Part shown: one piece after another, positions 18,406 to 25,684 of the stretch
Numbering within the stretch: position 1 is the stretch's first letter
How the letters are laid out: every line of letters begins with the position of its first letter
Assembly: GCA_934635225.1 (NCBI GenBank)
Contig: CAKTYZ010000016.1
Coordinates: 1-64,000 of the forward strand
DNA from: an uncultured Kiritimatiellota bacterium
GTDB lineage: Bacteria > Verrucomicrobiota > Kiritimatiellia > RFP12 > UBA1067
DNA length: 64,000 bases
Direction: 5' to 3'
The notes under the pieces: generated by a model
The model's database searches: none
What the model was told of the DNA's origin: nothing
Seen by the model: only the letters and a program-made list of their open reading frames with translations
Position numbers and translations under genes: made by a program

Positions 18406-20460
18406 TTACCTTTCTTTGATTGTATTCGAGAATGACTGAAAGAAATCAGCGATCAGCCCCGTCTTGTCAGGATCCAAGCCGTGCGGATGGTGGCCGAAGA
18501 GATTACGCCTCCGGACGCGGATGTCGCCGCCCGCCGCACGGAAGCGACCCGCGAAAAGCTCGCAGTTGAGCGCAGGCGGGACGGTCTGGTCTTGTCCGCC
18601 GTAGAGGAGCAGGACCGGGATGCCCGCCTTCGCAAGCTTCGCCGCCATATTGACGGGCATGCGCGGATCGTCCGTCCAGTTCCCGTCCGCCGGGTTCTGC
18701 TCCGCCCACGGGCCAATGCGTCCGTAGTCCGGGTTGGCAAAGCCCTCGAAGTTGAGAAGCGGCGCGTCGAGGTAGATGCGGCGCACGCAATCCGGGTAGG
18801 CGTCCGCGTAACGGCACGAGAAGAATCCGCCCCAACTCATGCCGATGAGATTCGTCTGCGGCGCGAAACCGAGCTCTTCCACGAGAAACCGCTGGAATGC
18901 GCGGCAGACCTTGAGCCCTTCCGCGTCCATGCGATGCCGAAAGACGTCAATCGTCGCATGGCGCCAGCCGCGCGCGAGCAGATCGAGGCACCCCTGCCGA
19001 TCGACGAACGCATCCGCCCACTGCATTGTCCATGTCCATGGCGCGCCCAGCGCTGGGCCCTTCTTCGGCTCGACGACCCACGCCCGATGCCCCTTGAAAT
19101 CAAACGTGATCCGGCTGAAGCCGTGCCACATGTCGCGCACGACATTCGTCTGCGAGGCCGAGATCTTCTCATAAAGGCCCGAGAGCTGCGGTGTGCAACG
19201 TGCCCAGCACGTGTCGTGAATCGGTACGGGCGCGCCCTCGAAGGAGACGCCCGCCATGCGCGGCATCGCCTCCTTCGGCGCAAACGGATGCCCCTTGATC
19301 GCGATGACGCGCGTGACAGGGTCCTGCGAAAAGGCAAGATCCTCGTCCCCGTCCACGAACCACACGCGCGTTACCTTATTGGAGATGCCCACGAGATAGC
19401 GGTTCTCGTTCCAAGAGCGGATGAACTGGAAGTAAGCCGTCTGCTGGTCCGTTCCACTCGCCGTCATCCACTCGTAGCACGCGCCATCGAACGGATCCCT
19501 CTTCACGTCATAGAACGCGACGGCGTTCGCCTTCACCCATGCGCCGATGGTGCGGATGCGGTCCTGCGCCTCCTTCTGGACCGTACCGTCCCCCTTTGGC
19601 CCGACGTTCATGAGCATCGTGCCGCCACGCGCACGGATGGAGATGAGCATCGCGACGACATCCTTCGGATCTTTCCAGCCGCCATCGTACTTGTTGTACG
19701 CCCACGAGCCATTGAGCGTGTAGCACGATTCCCAAAGGCCTTCGCCGCCGACCGAGTTCTGTTCGCAACTCTTGAGGTCATCATCATTGCAACGCGTGAT
19801 GAGAAGCCCCGGCTGAAGGCGGCGCAGTTCCGCGTTGATCTCGTAGCCGCCCCAGACCGATGGCGCCGGGCAACCGTCGTAGAAGAGATACTGGATCTCG
19901 CCGAAGTCGGTCATGAGGTGACGAAGTTGCGCGTGCGTCTTGGTGACGAAGCGCTTCCACGCCTCCTGATCGCCGGGCCCTCCGCGATAATCAGGGTCGC
20001 TCCAGTCGGCGACTGAATAATAGACACCGACGCCGAGCCCCGCCGCGCGAGCCTTCTCCGTGTACGTGCGGATGAAGTCGTCGCCAAGCCAAAAGCCCTC
20101 GTGATGGCGCGTCGTCAGGACGATGTACCGCATGCCCGCGTCCTGCGCAAGGCGAATCCACTCGTCAATGCAACCGGGCTTCGGCTTGAAGCGCGGCAGA
20201 AGTTCGGCATAGTACGTCCTCGGGTCAATGCGCTCGTCATGCATCAGCCATTCGCCCTCACCCTTTGCGGAAAAGAGGCCGTAATGGACGAAGAGTCCCC
20301 AACCCCACTTGTAGAATCGCTCCTTGGCAAATTTCACCTCGGGATTGTCAACGCGTCCCGCCGCTGTGAACTCCGGCGCAATGTTGCCGAGATCGGTCGC
20401 CATCGCCGTCCAAAACGTGATGCTCGCCGAGACGAGTAAAACTAAATGCTTCATGCTCAT
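18406..20460 (-). CDS. GH29 alpha-L-fucosidase fused to an alpha/beta-hydrolase
   Basis: A 684-residue exported fusion with a signal peptide at residues 1-22. The N-terminal part matches GH29 alpha-L-fucosidases: WGLFVHYG, MRYIVLTTRHHEGFWL (His-His motif) and QYLFYDG with D195 as the likely nucleophile. From about residue 450 a second catalytic domain appears: GMSWGG with predicted nucleophile S542, AGIPVLLLYGGQDQTVPP carrying the acid, and FGHHPHG with the histidine, an alpha/beta-hydrolase triad in order. One protein could cleave fucose and remove an acyl ester. It is the first gene of the glycan operon, with promoter and palindrome just upstream. The ATG at 20460 follows GGAATAAGA; an ATG at 20454 is possible. 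The C-terminal gene boundary is six bases from the next start. Confidence 0.85.
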   Translation of the reverse strand: MSMKHLVLLVSASITFWTAMATDLGNIAPEFTAAGRVDNPEVKFAKERFYKWGWGLFVHYGLFSAKGEGEWLMHDERIDPRTYYAELLPRFKPKPGCIDEWIRLAQDAGMRYIVLTTRHHEGFWLGDDFIRTYTEKARAAGLGVGVYYSVADWSDPDYRGGPGDQEAWKRFVTKTHAQLRHLMTDFGEIQYLFYDGCPAPSVWGGYEINAELRRLQPGLLITRCNDDDLKSCEQNSVGGEGLWESCYTLNGSWAYNKYDGGWKDPKDVVAMLISIRARGGTMLMNVGPKGDGTVQKEAQDRIRTIGAWVKANAVAFYDVKRDPFDGACYEWMTASGTDQQTAYFQFIRSWNENRYLVGISNKVTRVWFVDGDEDLAFSQDPVTRVIAIKGHPFAPKEAMPRMAGVSFEGAPVPIHDTCWARCTPQLSGLYEKISASQTNVVRDMWHGFSRITFDFKGHRAWVVEPKKGPALGAPWTWTMQWADAFVDRQGCLDLLARGWRHATIDVFRHRMDAEGLKVCRAFQRFLVEELGFAPQTNLIGMSWGGFFSCRYADAYPDCVRRIYLDAPLLNFEGFANPDYGRIGPWAEQNPADGNWTDDPRMPVNMAAKLAKAGIPVLLLYGGQDQTVPPALNCELFAGRFRAAGGDIRVRRRNLFGHHPHGLDPDKTGLIADFFQSFSNTIKER

Positions 20461-20527
20461 TCTTATTCCGTTTAAAAGACGGTCTGACCCCACAAGTCGG
20501 AATCCTTACTCCGTCGCTTCTGAAATC

Positions 20528-20557
20528 ATTGTAGCAAAAACTTTTGCAGAAAAGCAA
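20528..20557 (-). promoter_or_regulatory. Glycan-operon promoter with overlapping palindrome
   Basis: On the minus strand, TTGCTT (20552-20557) and TACAAT (20528-20533) are 18 bp apart, and TGC before TACAAT gives an extended -10. The spacer holds the palindrome GCAAAAACTTTTGC (20534-20547), with 6-bp arms and a 2-bp centre. This position would let a bound repressor block RNA polymerase. The GntR/LacI-type regulator encoded next to it is the obvious candidate. Confidence 0.65.
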
Positions 20558-20618
20558 GCAGAAACCGCAAAAAGGGACGAACGAGGTACAACCACCGTTC
20601 GACACGGACTTTTCGGCA

Positions 20619-21698
20619 TCAAAACGTCTCGCCAGACTTCCAGACAGAGCCAAGGACAAGGTCTTGCGGCAAATTCCCCGTACGAAGATATTCCAGAACG
20701 GCCGTGGCAAGGTCCCGTCCCTGCGCGACAGGATCCATTTCAAGTCGCGTCAGGGGTTTAATCCAAAACGGGCCGAGACCACGGTTTGCGTGCGTGACGA
20801 CCCCCACGTCTTCGGGGATGCGCACGCCACGCGCCGACAGCGCAAGAAGCCCGCCGTGCGCAAGATGGTCGTCCGTAAAGAGAAAGACATCCGGTAGACG
20901 GCCATTCGCTCGTCCCAACAGCTCTTTCATCGCCGCAAACGCCCCGCTGTACATGCCAAAAGGAGTGCGAACGCGGGGAATGCGCATCGTCTCGCAGGAA
21001 ATGCCGGTCATCTTCAGCACGCCCGCGACATCATAGCCGCCTTCGTCATAAAGGAACTGGACGACCGTGCGAACGCCCTTCCTCGCGCAAGCTCGGACGA
21101 AATCCGGGACGGCCAGTCCGTTCTGCAACTCGATTTGTCCAATGCAGTTGGTCGCCGCAGACAGGACGCTCTTGCCCCCGTCACCAAGGACGACGAACGG
21201 CCAGCCCGCGTCCTCGATCGCCTGCCGCGCACCGGCACGCTCACCGAACTCAATGACAAGGTCCCAATGGTCCTTCAGCGACTCTGACAGGAGACGGCTG
21301 GAGCCGTCCCGCTTGAGATCATGGGCTGAAATCGCCGTCAGGCGATAGTCTGCTTTCAGAAGCCGTGAACGCAGCGCCCCGACAAGACGGGACGAATGAT
21401 ATCCAAAGCCTGTTTCCGAATTGAAGAAAAGAACATGTCCCTGACGGTTCTTTCCTCGATCGGCGACAACGGACCGAGAGCCGCGCCGGGACTCGCACCA
21501 GCCAATCTCGGCAAGACGCGCCAACGCCCGACGCGAGACCTTCTCGCTCACGCCGGCCTCCGCCGCAAGTTCGTGCAATCCCGGCAACTGGTCGCCTGGC
21601 TTATAGACGCCTCGCACAATCGCCTTGCGCAAATTCCGAAAAAGCTGCTCGCCAAGCGATGCGTTGGCGGCACGGTCAACGGCAAACGAGAATTTCAC
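20619..21698 (-). CDS. GntR/LacI-hybrid transcriptional regulator
   Basis: A 359-residue regulator with an N-terminal GntR-type winged helix (SLGEQLFRNLRKAIVRGVYKPGDQLPG, then LAAEAGVSEKVSRRALARLAEIG) and a LacI/GalR-like periplasmic-binding-fold effector domain (about 85-350: DLVIEFGERAG; PDVFLFTDDHLAHGGLLAL; EDVGVVTHANRG). Such hybrids usually repress sugar-use genes and release DNA on binding a sugar. It directly precedes the glycan operon, whose promoter contains a matching kind of palindrome. The GTG start at 21698 is strongly supported by GGAGG six bases upstream and by GTGA overlap with the stop of the Mpv17-like gene. Longer upstream frames are therefore rejected. Regulation of the glycan operon is inference. 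Confidence 0.85.
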   Translation of the reverse strand: MKFSFAVDRAANASLGEQLFRNLRKAIVRGVYKPGDQLPGLHELAAEAGVSEKVSRRALARLAEIGWCESRRGSRSVVADRGKNRQGHVLFFNSETGFGYHSSRLVGALRSRLLKADYRLTAISAHDLKRDGSSRLLSESLKDHWDLVIEFGERAGARQAIEDAGWPFVVLGDGGKSVLSAATNCIGQIELQNGLAVPDFVRACARKGVRTVVQFLYDEGGYDVAGVLKMTGISCETMRIPRVRTPFGMYSGAFAAMKELLGRANGRLPDVFLFTDDHLAHGGLLALSARGVRIPEDVGVVTHANRGLGPFWIKPLTRLEMDPVAQGRDLATAVLEYLRTGNLPQDLVLGSVWKSGETF

Positions 21699-22402
21699 GG
21701 TTTTCCTCCTTTCGCGGCCGCACGCAAGGCCGCCAGCATCCAGAACGAACAGGCGAAACCGACCAGCTGAATCTGCAGCGGCAAGGGGAACGCGTAGACG
21801 ACAGCCGTCACGGGAATCCATACGATCCAGTTGGTGACCAACAGGGAAAGGCAGTCTTCGCGGAGAAACTTCCGCCAATTGATGCGCGGACCGAAACGGA
21901 AGTCCCTCGCCACCCATGGAAAGAAAAGCGCGTTCACCGGCGTACAAACAGCAACAGTCCACACAAACTGATCAACCAGCGTCTTCTCGACAAGCGTAAC
22001 GACATCCGTCCCATGGCCGAACAGGAACGCCTGTAGCGAGAAGAATCCATCACAGACGATACCCCACAGACCGCCCCAAAGCGAATAGACAAGAACCGTC
22101 AAGAACAGACGCGGCGGACGAATGGACCGAACCGTCAGCAAAAAGACCCCTGGCAACAGCCCGCAAAAGAAGACGCGATTCAGGAAAGCCGCCAATTCTC
22201 CATTCTGCGTCTGCCATCGCATGAGCGGCTCAAAAGCCGACGCCACACCAGGGACAAGATAATAGGCAAGAACAGTCGTCACCGCCAATGTCCACAAAAC
22301 GACCATCGGCACCGCATTGACCCTAACCGCCTCTAATCCGCGCAACACACTCCTGGCACACCTGTCTATCATATGATGCAGATTCAAATGACTTGCCGTC
22401 AC
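21695..22402 (-). CDS. Mpv17/PMP22-like integral membrane protein
   Basis: About 235 residues with several hydrophobic segments. The C-terminal half resembles the Mpv17/PMP22 family, best known from mitochondria and peroxisomes: VDQFVWTVAVCTPVNALFFPW corresponds to the conserved DQ...P segment, and LTNWIVWIPVTAVVY plus the downstream SFWML to the NW-x-W-P...W signature. Family members form small membrane channels of unclear physiological role, and bacterial copies are little studied. The start is uncertain: GTG 22402, two bases after the preceding stop, suits coupling; ATG 22372 is an alternative. The stop overlaps the regulator start by GTGA. Confidence 0.55.
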   Translation of the reverse strand: MTASHLNLHHMIDRCARSVLRGLEAVRVNAVPMVVLWTLAVTTVLAYYLVPGVASAFEPLMRWQTQNGELAAFLNRVFFCGLLPGVFLLTVRSIRPPRLFLTVLVYSLWGGLWGIVCDGFFSLQAFLFGHGTDVVTLVEKTLVDQFVWTVAVCTPVNALFFPWVARDFRFGPRINWRKFLREDCLSLLVTNWIVWIPVTAVVYAFPLPLQIQLVGFACSFWMLAALRAAAKGGKP

Positions 22403-22403
22403 A

Positions 22404-23147
22404 TCAGTCCACCGTTCGGCAGGTGAAGAAGCGCCGGACAAACGCATCTTCGGAAGCCTCACGCAACTCGCGCGGCGATCCCAGTGCGATCATCGCCTGA
22501 CGCGCACGATCAAACATCGCCGCACGATCGCCAATCTTGAAGACACTCGGCAATTCGTGCGTAACGACGACAAAGGTCATCCCTTTCTCCTCGCGCAGAC
22601 GCAGAATTAAGTCATCTAACGCTTCAGAGGTAATCGGGTCAAGGCCCGCGCTCGGCTCGTCCAGAAAGACGACCTCCGGATCGAGCGCCATCGCGCGCGC
22701 AATCGCGACGCGTTTGCGCATGCCGCCCGAGATCTCGCTCGGCATCTTCTCCGCCGCGTCTTCCAGTTCGACATCCGCAAGCAAACGCCGCGCCCGCGCG
22801 AACCGATCCGTCTTGGGCAGATCCGAGAACTCCTCCAGCGGCAACAGTACGTTCTCCAGACAGGTCATCGACCCGAAGAGCGCACCTGACTGATACATGA
22901 CGCCAATCTTGCGGCAAAGTCCGGCACGCGTGCGCGCATTCCACTCGGCCCCCGCAACCGTCAGCCGCCCCGACAAAATCGGATTCAGCCCCGTCATATG
23001 CTTCATGATCGTTGACTTCCCGCATCCCGAGCCCCCGAGCAGGATGAAGATTTCGCCATGCGCCACTTCAAACGAAACGTCGCGCAAGATCACCGCGTCG
23101 GGGTAACCGGCGTCAACATGCTCCAGACAGATGATCGGACTCTCCAT
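22404..23147 (-). CDS. MlaF-type ABC transporter ATP-binding protein
   Basis: A 247-residue ABC ATPase with Walker A GGSGCGKST, Q-loop segment VMYQSGALFGSMT, signature SGGMRKRVAIARA, Walker B VVFLDEP and switch histidine VTHE. The phrase MYQSGALFGSMTCLENVLLPL is characteristic of MlaF/Ttg2A ATPases, which drive phospholipid transport between the membranes of Gram-negative cells. No MlaE permease, MlaD or MlaC is nearby. It lies 13 bp after potC and overlaps or abuts the Mpv17-like gene. It could serve a permease encoded elsewhere. ATPase identity is certain; the Mla role is inferred from sequence style. Confidence 0.85.
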   Translation of the reverse strand: MESPIICLEHVDAGYPDAVILRDVSFEVAHGEIFILLGGSGCGKSTIMKHMTGLNPILSGRLTVAGAEWNARTRAGLCRKIGVMYQSGALFGSMTCLENVLLPLEEFSDLPKTDRFARARRLLADVELEDAAEKMPSEISGGMRKRVAIARAMALDPEVVFLDEPSAGLDPITSEALDDLILRLREEKGMTFVVVTHELPSVFKIGDRAAMFDRARQAMIALGSPRELREASEDAFVRRFFTCRTVD

Positions 23148-23160
23148 GGCGTTGTCGCGG

Positions 23161-23982
23161 CTACCGATGCCGGGCGGTCGGAGTCTTGCCCGTCAAGACC
23201 TTTGAAATCGCAACCAGCGTGCAAGTGAAGATGAGCATGAGCGTCGAAAGCGCAAAGACGCTCGGCAAGTTGCGCGAGTGCTTCGTCATGGAACTCACAT
23301 AAGTCGGAAACGTGTTTGTGCCCGCGCCATTCACAAAGGACGTGATGACCACGTCGTCAATCGAAAGCGTGAAGGCGAGAAGCCCGCCTGCGATGATGCC
23401 AGGCAGGAGAATCGGAAGCTCGACCTTGAAGAACGTGTACCATGGCCCCGCGCCAAGGTCATACGCCGCCTCAATGATGCGGTCGTCAAAGTCCTGCAAC
23501 CGCGCCAAGACGGTCATGACGACATATGACACGCAGAACGTCACGTGTGCGATGAGAATCGTCCAGAACCCACAGTTAATCTTCGCCGCGACAAAAAGCA
23601 TGAGGAGAGAAATGCCGATCAGGATGTCAGGCATGACAAGCGGCGTATAGACAAGCGCATGGTGAATGGTCTGAAGCCTCCCCTTCCAGCGATGGAGAGC
23701 CAAAGCGGCTGTCGTGCCGAGAACGCTGGAGACGGCCGTTGCCAGACCCGCGATCGTCAGCGAGAGCCAAAAGCTCTGCAAGAGGGACTTGACCGCATAG
23801 CTTCCCGCAAAGATCTGCTGATACCATTTCGCCGTCAGTCCAAGGAAGTTTCCGCGCGCATCGAAGAAGCTCATCGCCGTGCCGTTCGGGACGAACCCAT
23901 ACACGACGACCAGCACAATCGGCACATAGAGGAATGCGAGGACAAGTCCGAGAACGGCAACTGAAAAGAGCGAGCGCTTCAT
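23161..23982 (-). CDS. potC: Spermidine/putrescine-type ABC transporter permease PotC
   Basis: A 273-residue inner-membrane permease of the polyamine ABC importer. It has six predicted helices, the N-terminal MKRSLFSVAVLGLVLAFLYVPIVLVV typical of PotC, and the cytoplasmic EAA loop EAAYDLGAGPWYTFFKVELPILLPGI that contacts the ATPase. The ATG at 23982 has GGGAGG six bases upstream and overlaps the potB stop by ATGA (23979-23982). It pairs with potB and with potA, which is separated from them by two restriction-modification genes. No potD substrate-binding gene follows in the window; the next gene is an MlaF-like ATPase. Substrate specificity (spermidine, putrescine or related) cannot be read from the permease. 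Confidence 0.92.
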   Translation of the reverse strand: MKRSLFSVAVLGLVLAFLYVPIVLVVVYGFVPNGTAMSFFDARGNFLGLTAKWYQQIFAGSYAVKSLLQSFWLSLTIAGLATAVSSVLGTTAALALHRWKGRLQTIHHALVYTPLVMPDILIGISLLMLFVAAKINCGFWTILIAHVTFCVSYVVMTVLARLQDFDDRIIEAAYDLGAGPWYTFFKVELPILLPGIIAGGLLAFTLSIDDVVITSFVNGAGTNTFPTYVSSMTKHSRNLPSVFALSTLMLIFTCTLVAISKVLTGKTPTARHR

Positions 23983-24971
23983 CGGCCGCCTCCCGAGACC
24001 ACGAGCCGCGCCGTCTGGGCATCCAGCCGCTTGCGGTCGCGCACGTCCTGTCGTTTCTTCCACCACATCGCAAGCGCCAACGGCACAAGGACCGAGACGG
24101 CCATTAGCGTCGCCAGCGCACTCGCATGCGGAATGTTGCGGTTTTGAATCGCGCGCATGAAAATCTTGTTTCCGATGAGGACGCAGTTCGTGCCGCCAAG
24201 CATCTGTGGGATGACATACGAACCAATCGCCGGGATAAAGACCATCAAGACCGCCGAGACGACGCCCTGCCGCACGCCAGGGATAAAGATTTTCCGGAAG
24301 GCGTAGAAGTTCTTCGCCCCAAGGTCACGCGCAGCCTCCAGAAGCGCGAAGTCGAATTTTTCCGCCGCCGAATAGATCGGCATGATCGCAAACGGCAGAA
24401 AGGAATAGACCGAGACAAGCACGACCGCAGCTTCGGAATCGAGAATCGTCGAACTCGCCGGATCGACGTGTCCTGCGGAGGCAAAGCCAATCAAGATGAG
24501 GAACTGCTGAAGGAAGCCGGGAAGCCAGTCGAAAAGCCAGTCGCGCATCCGCAACCAAACGAGATAGCAGGCCTGAAGCCAGCCATCGGGATGGAGCATC
24601 GTCTTCCACGCGAAGACACGCACGACGAAACTCGTCCAGAACGGCAACATGATCGACCCCGCGACGATCGCGCGCCACTTCGGATTCATGCGCGCGATGG
24701 CATAGGCGCAGGGGAGCGCGAGCACGATGGACCAAAGCGTGATCTCAAAAGAGATCCGAAGCGTGTTCCAGACAATCGCCGGATAATCCGGATCGACCAG
24801 CTCGCGCCAAGTTGACATCGACCAGTCGCCGACGCCGCCTGACGCGTCATGACCATGGAAAGTGAACGCAAGGACGATTACCGCCGGAACCGCAAAGAAC
24901 AACGCAAGCCACAAAAAGCTCGGTAACGTCACAAGCCACTCGGCCCGTCTTGAACGCAGGGGATTCGTCAT
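23979..24971 (-). CDS. potB: Spermidine/putrescine-type ABC transporter permease PotB
   Basis: A 330-residue inner-membrane permease with the PotB-like N-terminus (WLVTLPSFLWLALFFAVPAVIVLAFTF), several transmembrane helices and an EAA loop (LEAARDLGAKNFYAFRKIFIPG). It would form the translocation pore with PotC and be powered by PotA. It is somewhat longer than the usual 280-300 residues. The ATG at 24971 is supported by its exact ATGA overlap with the stop of the endonuclease gene. This junction is notable because the natural upstream neighbour of potB should be potA. Confidence 0.92.
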   Translation of the reverse strand: MTNPLRSRRAEWLVTLPSFLWLALFFAVPAVIVLAFTFHGHDASGGVGDWSMSTWRELVDPDYPAIVWNTLRISFEITLWSIVLALPCAYAIARMNPKWRAIVAGSIMLPFWTSFVVRVFAWKTMLHPDGWLQACYLVWLRMRDWLFDWLPGFLQQFLILIGFASAGHVDPASSTILDSEAAVVLVSVYSFLPFAIMPIYSAAEKFDFALLEAARDLGAKNFYAFRKIFIPGVRQGVVSAVLMVFIPAIGSYVIPQMLGGTNCVLIGNKIFMRAIQNRNIPHASALATLMAVSVLVPLALAMWWKKRQDVRDRKRLDAQTARLVVSGGGR

Positions 24972-25672
24972 CGCATGAAAGACCTTTCCCCATGCTTGGA
25001 AAAATAATACAAAACACTTCGTCGTGCAACTTCCAGTGACAAAGTGTACATCTCGTCTTCAGTCCACTGCGGCACTCTAAAATAGTACGTGCCACGATTG
25101 AAAATCCTCCGAGGTCCTTCATTATGGAGATGAATCTCGTTCAATGAGCCAAACATTGCAATTGTCTTAACTCGATCAACAATGCTTGAATCAGCGGCAA
25201 AATCACAACCATCTCCCAAACACACAAATGGGAATATTGATTCGGACAACAGAGATGCCCTAAAACCTATCACATTTTTACCCAATCGCTCAATGGCATT
25301 GCCTTTAGCCTGTACCGCCTTGCCCTGACTACGCCGTAAATCATTCGTCCCCTGATTCTTTTTCTCTGAAATTAAAATCGGATAACAACAACCGGAGGAA
25401 TCCTCAATTGAGAGCACGCCACCATCAGGCTTCATTGCGGAAGACTCAAGACATGTGCAAAAGGGCACGTCTGGGAATTGAACTTTAAGACGATCTATCA
25501 CCGCCTTTAAATGCCACTGGGGTTCTTGAACAACCCGCAACCCGCCAAATTCCGCAAGCAAACTATCCCGAACGCGATTAACCGCCCGCATGAGAGAGGT
25601 TTCTTGGCGCTTTGACTTCGCATTAATAACAGTTCCCTTGCGCTGTTTACTCAATTGTAGTTTGTGCGACAT
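24968..25672 (-). CDS. EcoRI-family type II restriction endonuclease
   Basis: A 234-residue protein clearly related to EcoRI/RsrI. MKPDGGV carries the catalytic Asp (EcoRI D91), ISEKKNQG the Glu and Lys (E111, K113). The segment GNAIER is identical to EcoRI residues 140-145, which hold the base-reading N141, A142, E144 and R145, and LLSESIFPF matches the following EcoRI strand. It is shorter than EcoRI (277 residues), mainly in the C-terminal third. Cleavage at a site with central AATT is inferred; the outer bases (GAATTC, CAATTG or other) are not determined. The gene lies 12 bp after its methyltransferase, with AGGGGG before the ATG at 25672. Its stop overlaps the potB start. Base composition is clearly more AT-rich than its surroundings, a sign of transfer. 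Confidence 0.85.
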   Translation of the reverse strand: MSHKLQLSKQRKGTVINAKSKRQETSLMRAVNRVRDSLLAEFGGLRVVQEPQWHLKAVIDRLKVQFPDVPFCTCLESSAMKPDGGVLSIEDSSGCCYPILISEKKNQGTNDLRRSQGKAVQAKGNAIERLGKNVIGFRASLLSESIFPFVCLGDGCDFAADSSIVDRVKTIAMFGSLNEIHLHNEGPRRIFNRGTYYFRVPQWTEDEMYTLSLEVARRSVLYYFSKHGERSFMR

Positions 25673-25684
25673 TTATGACCCCCT

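Noticed and set aside
21699..21962. 88-codon N-terminal extension of the GntR/LacI-type regulator
   Set aside because: It lies within the Mpv17-like gene; the GTG with GGAGG at the proper distance and the GTGA overlap indicate the true start.
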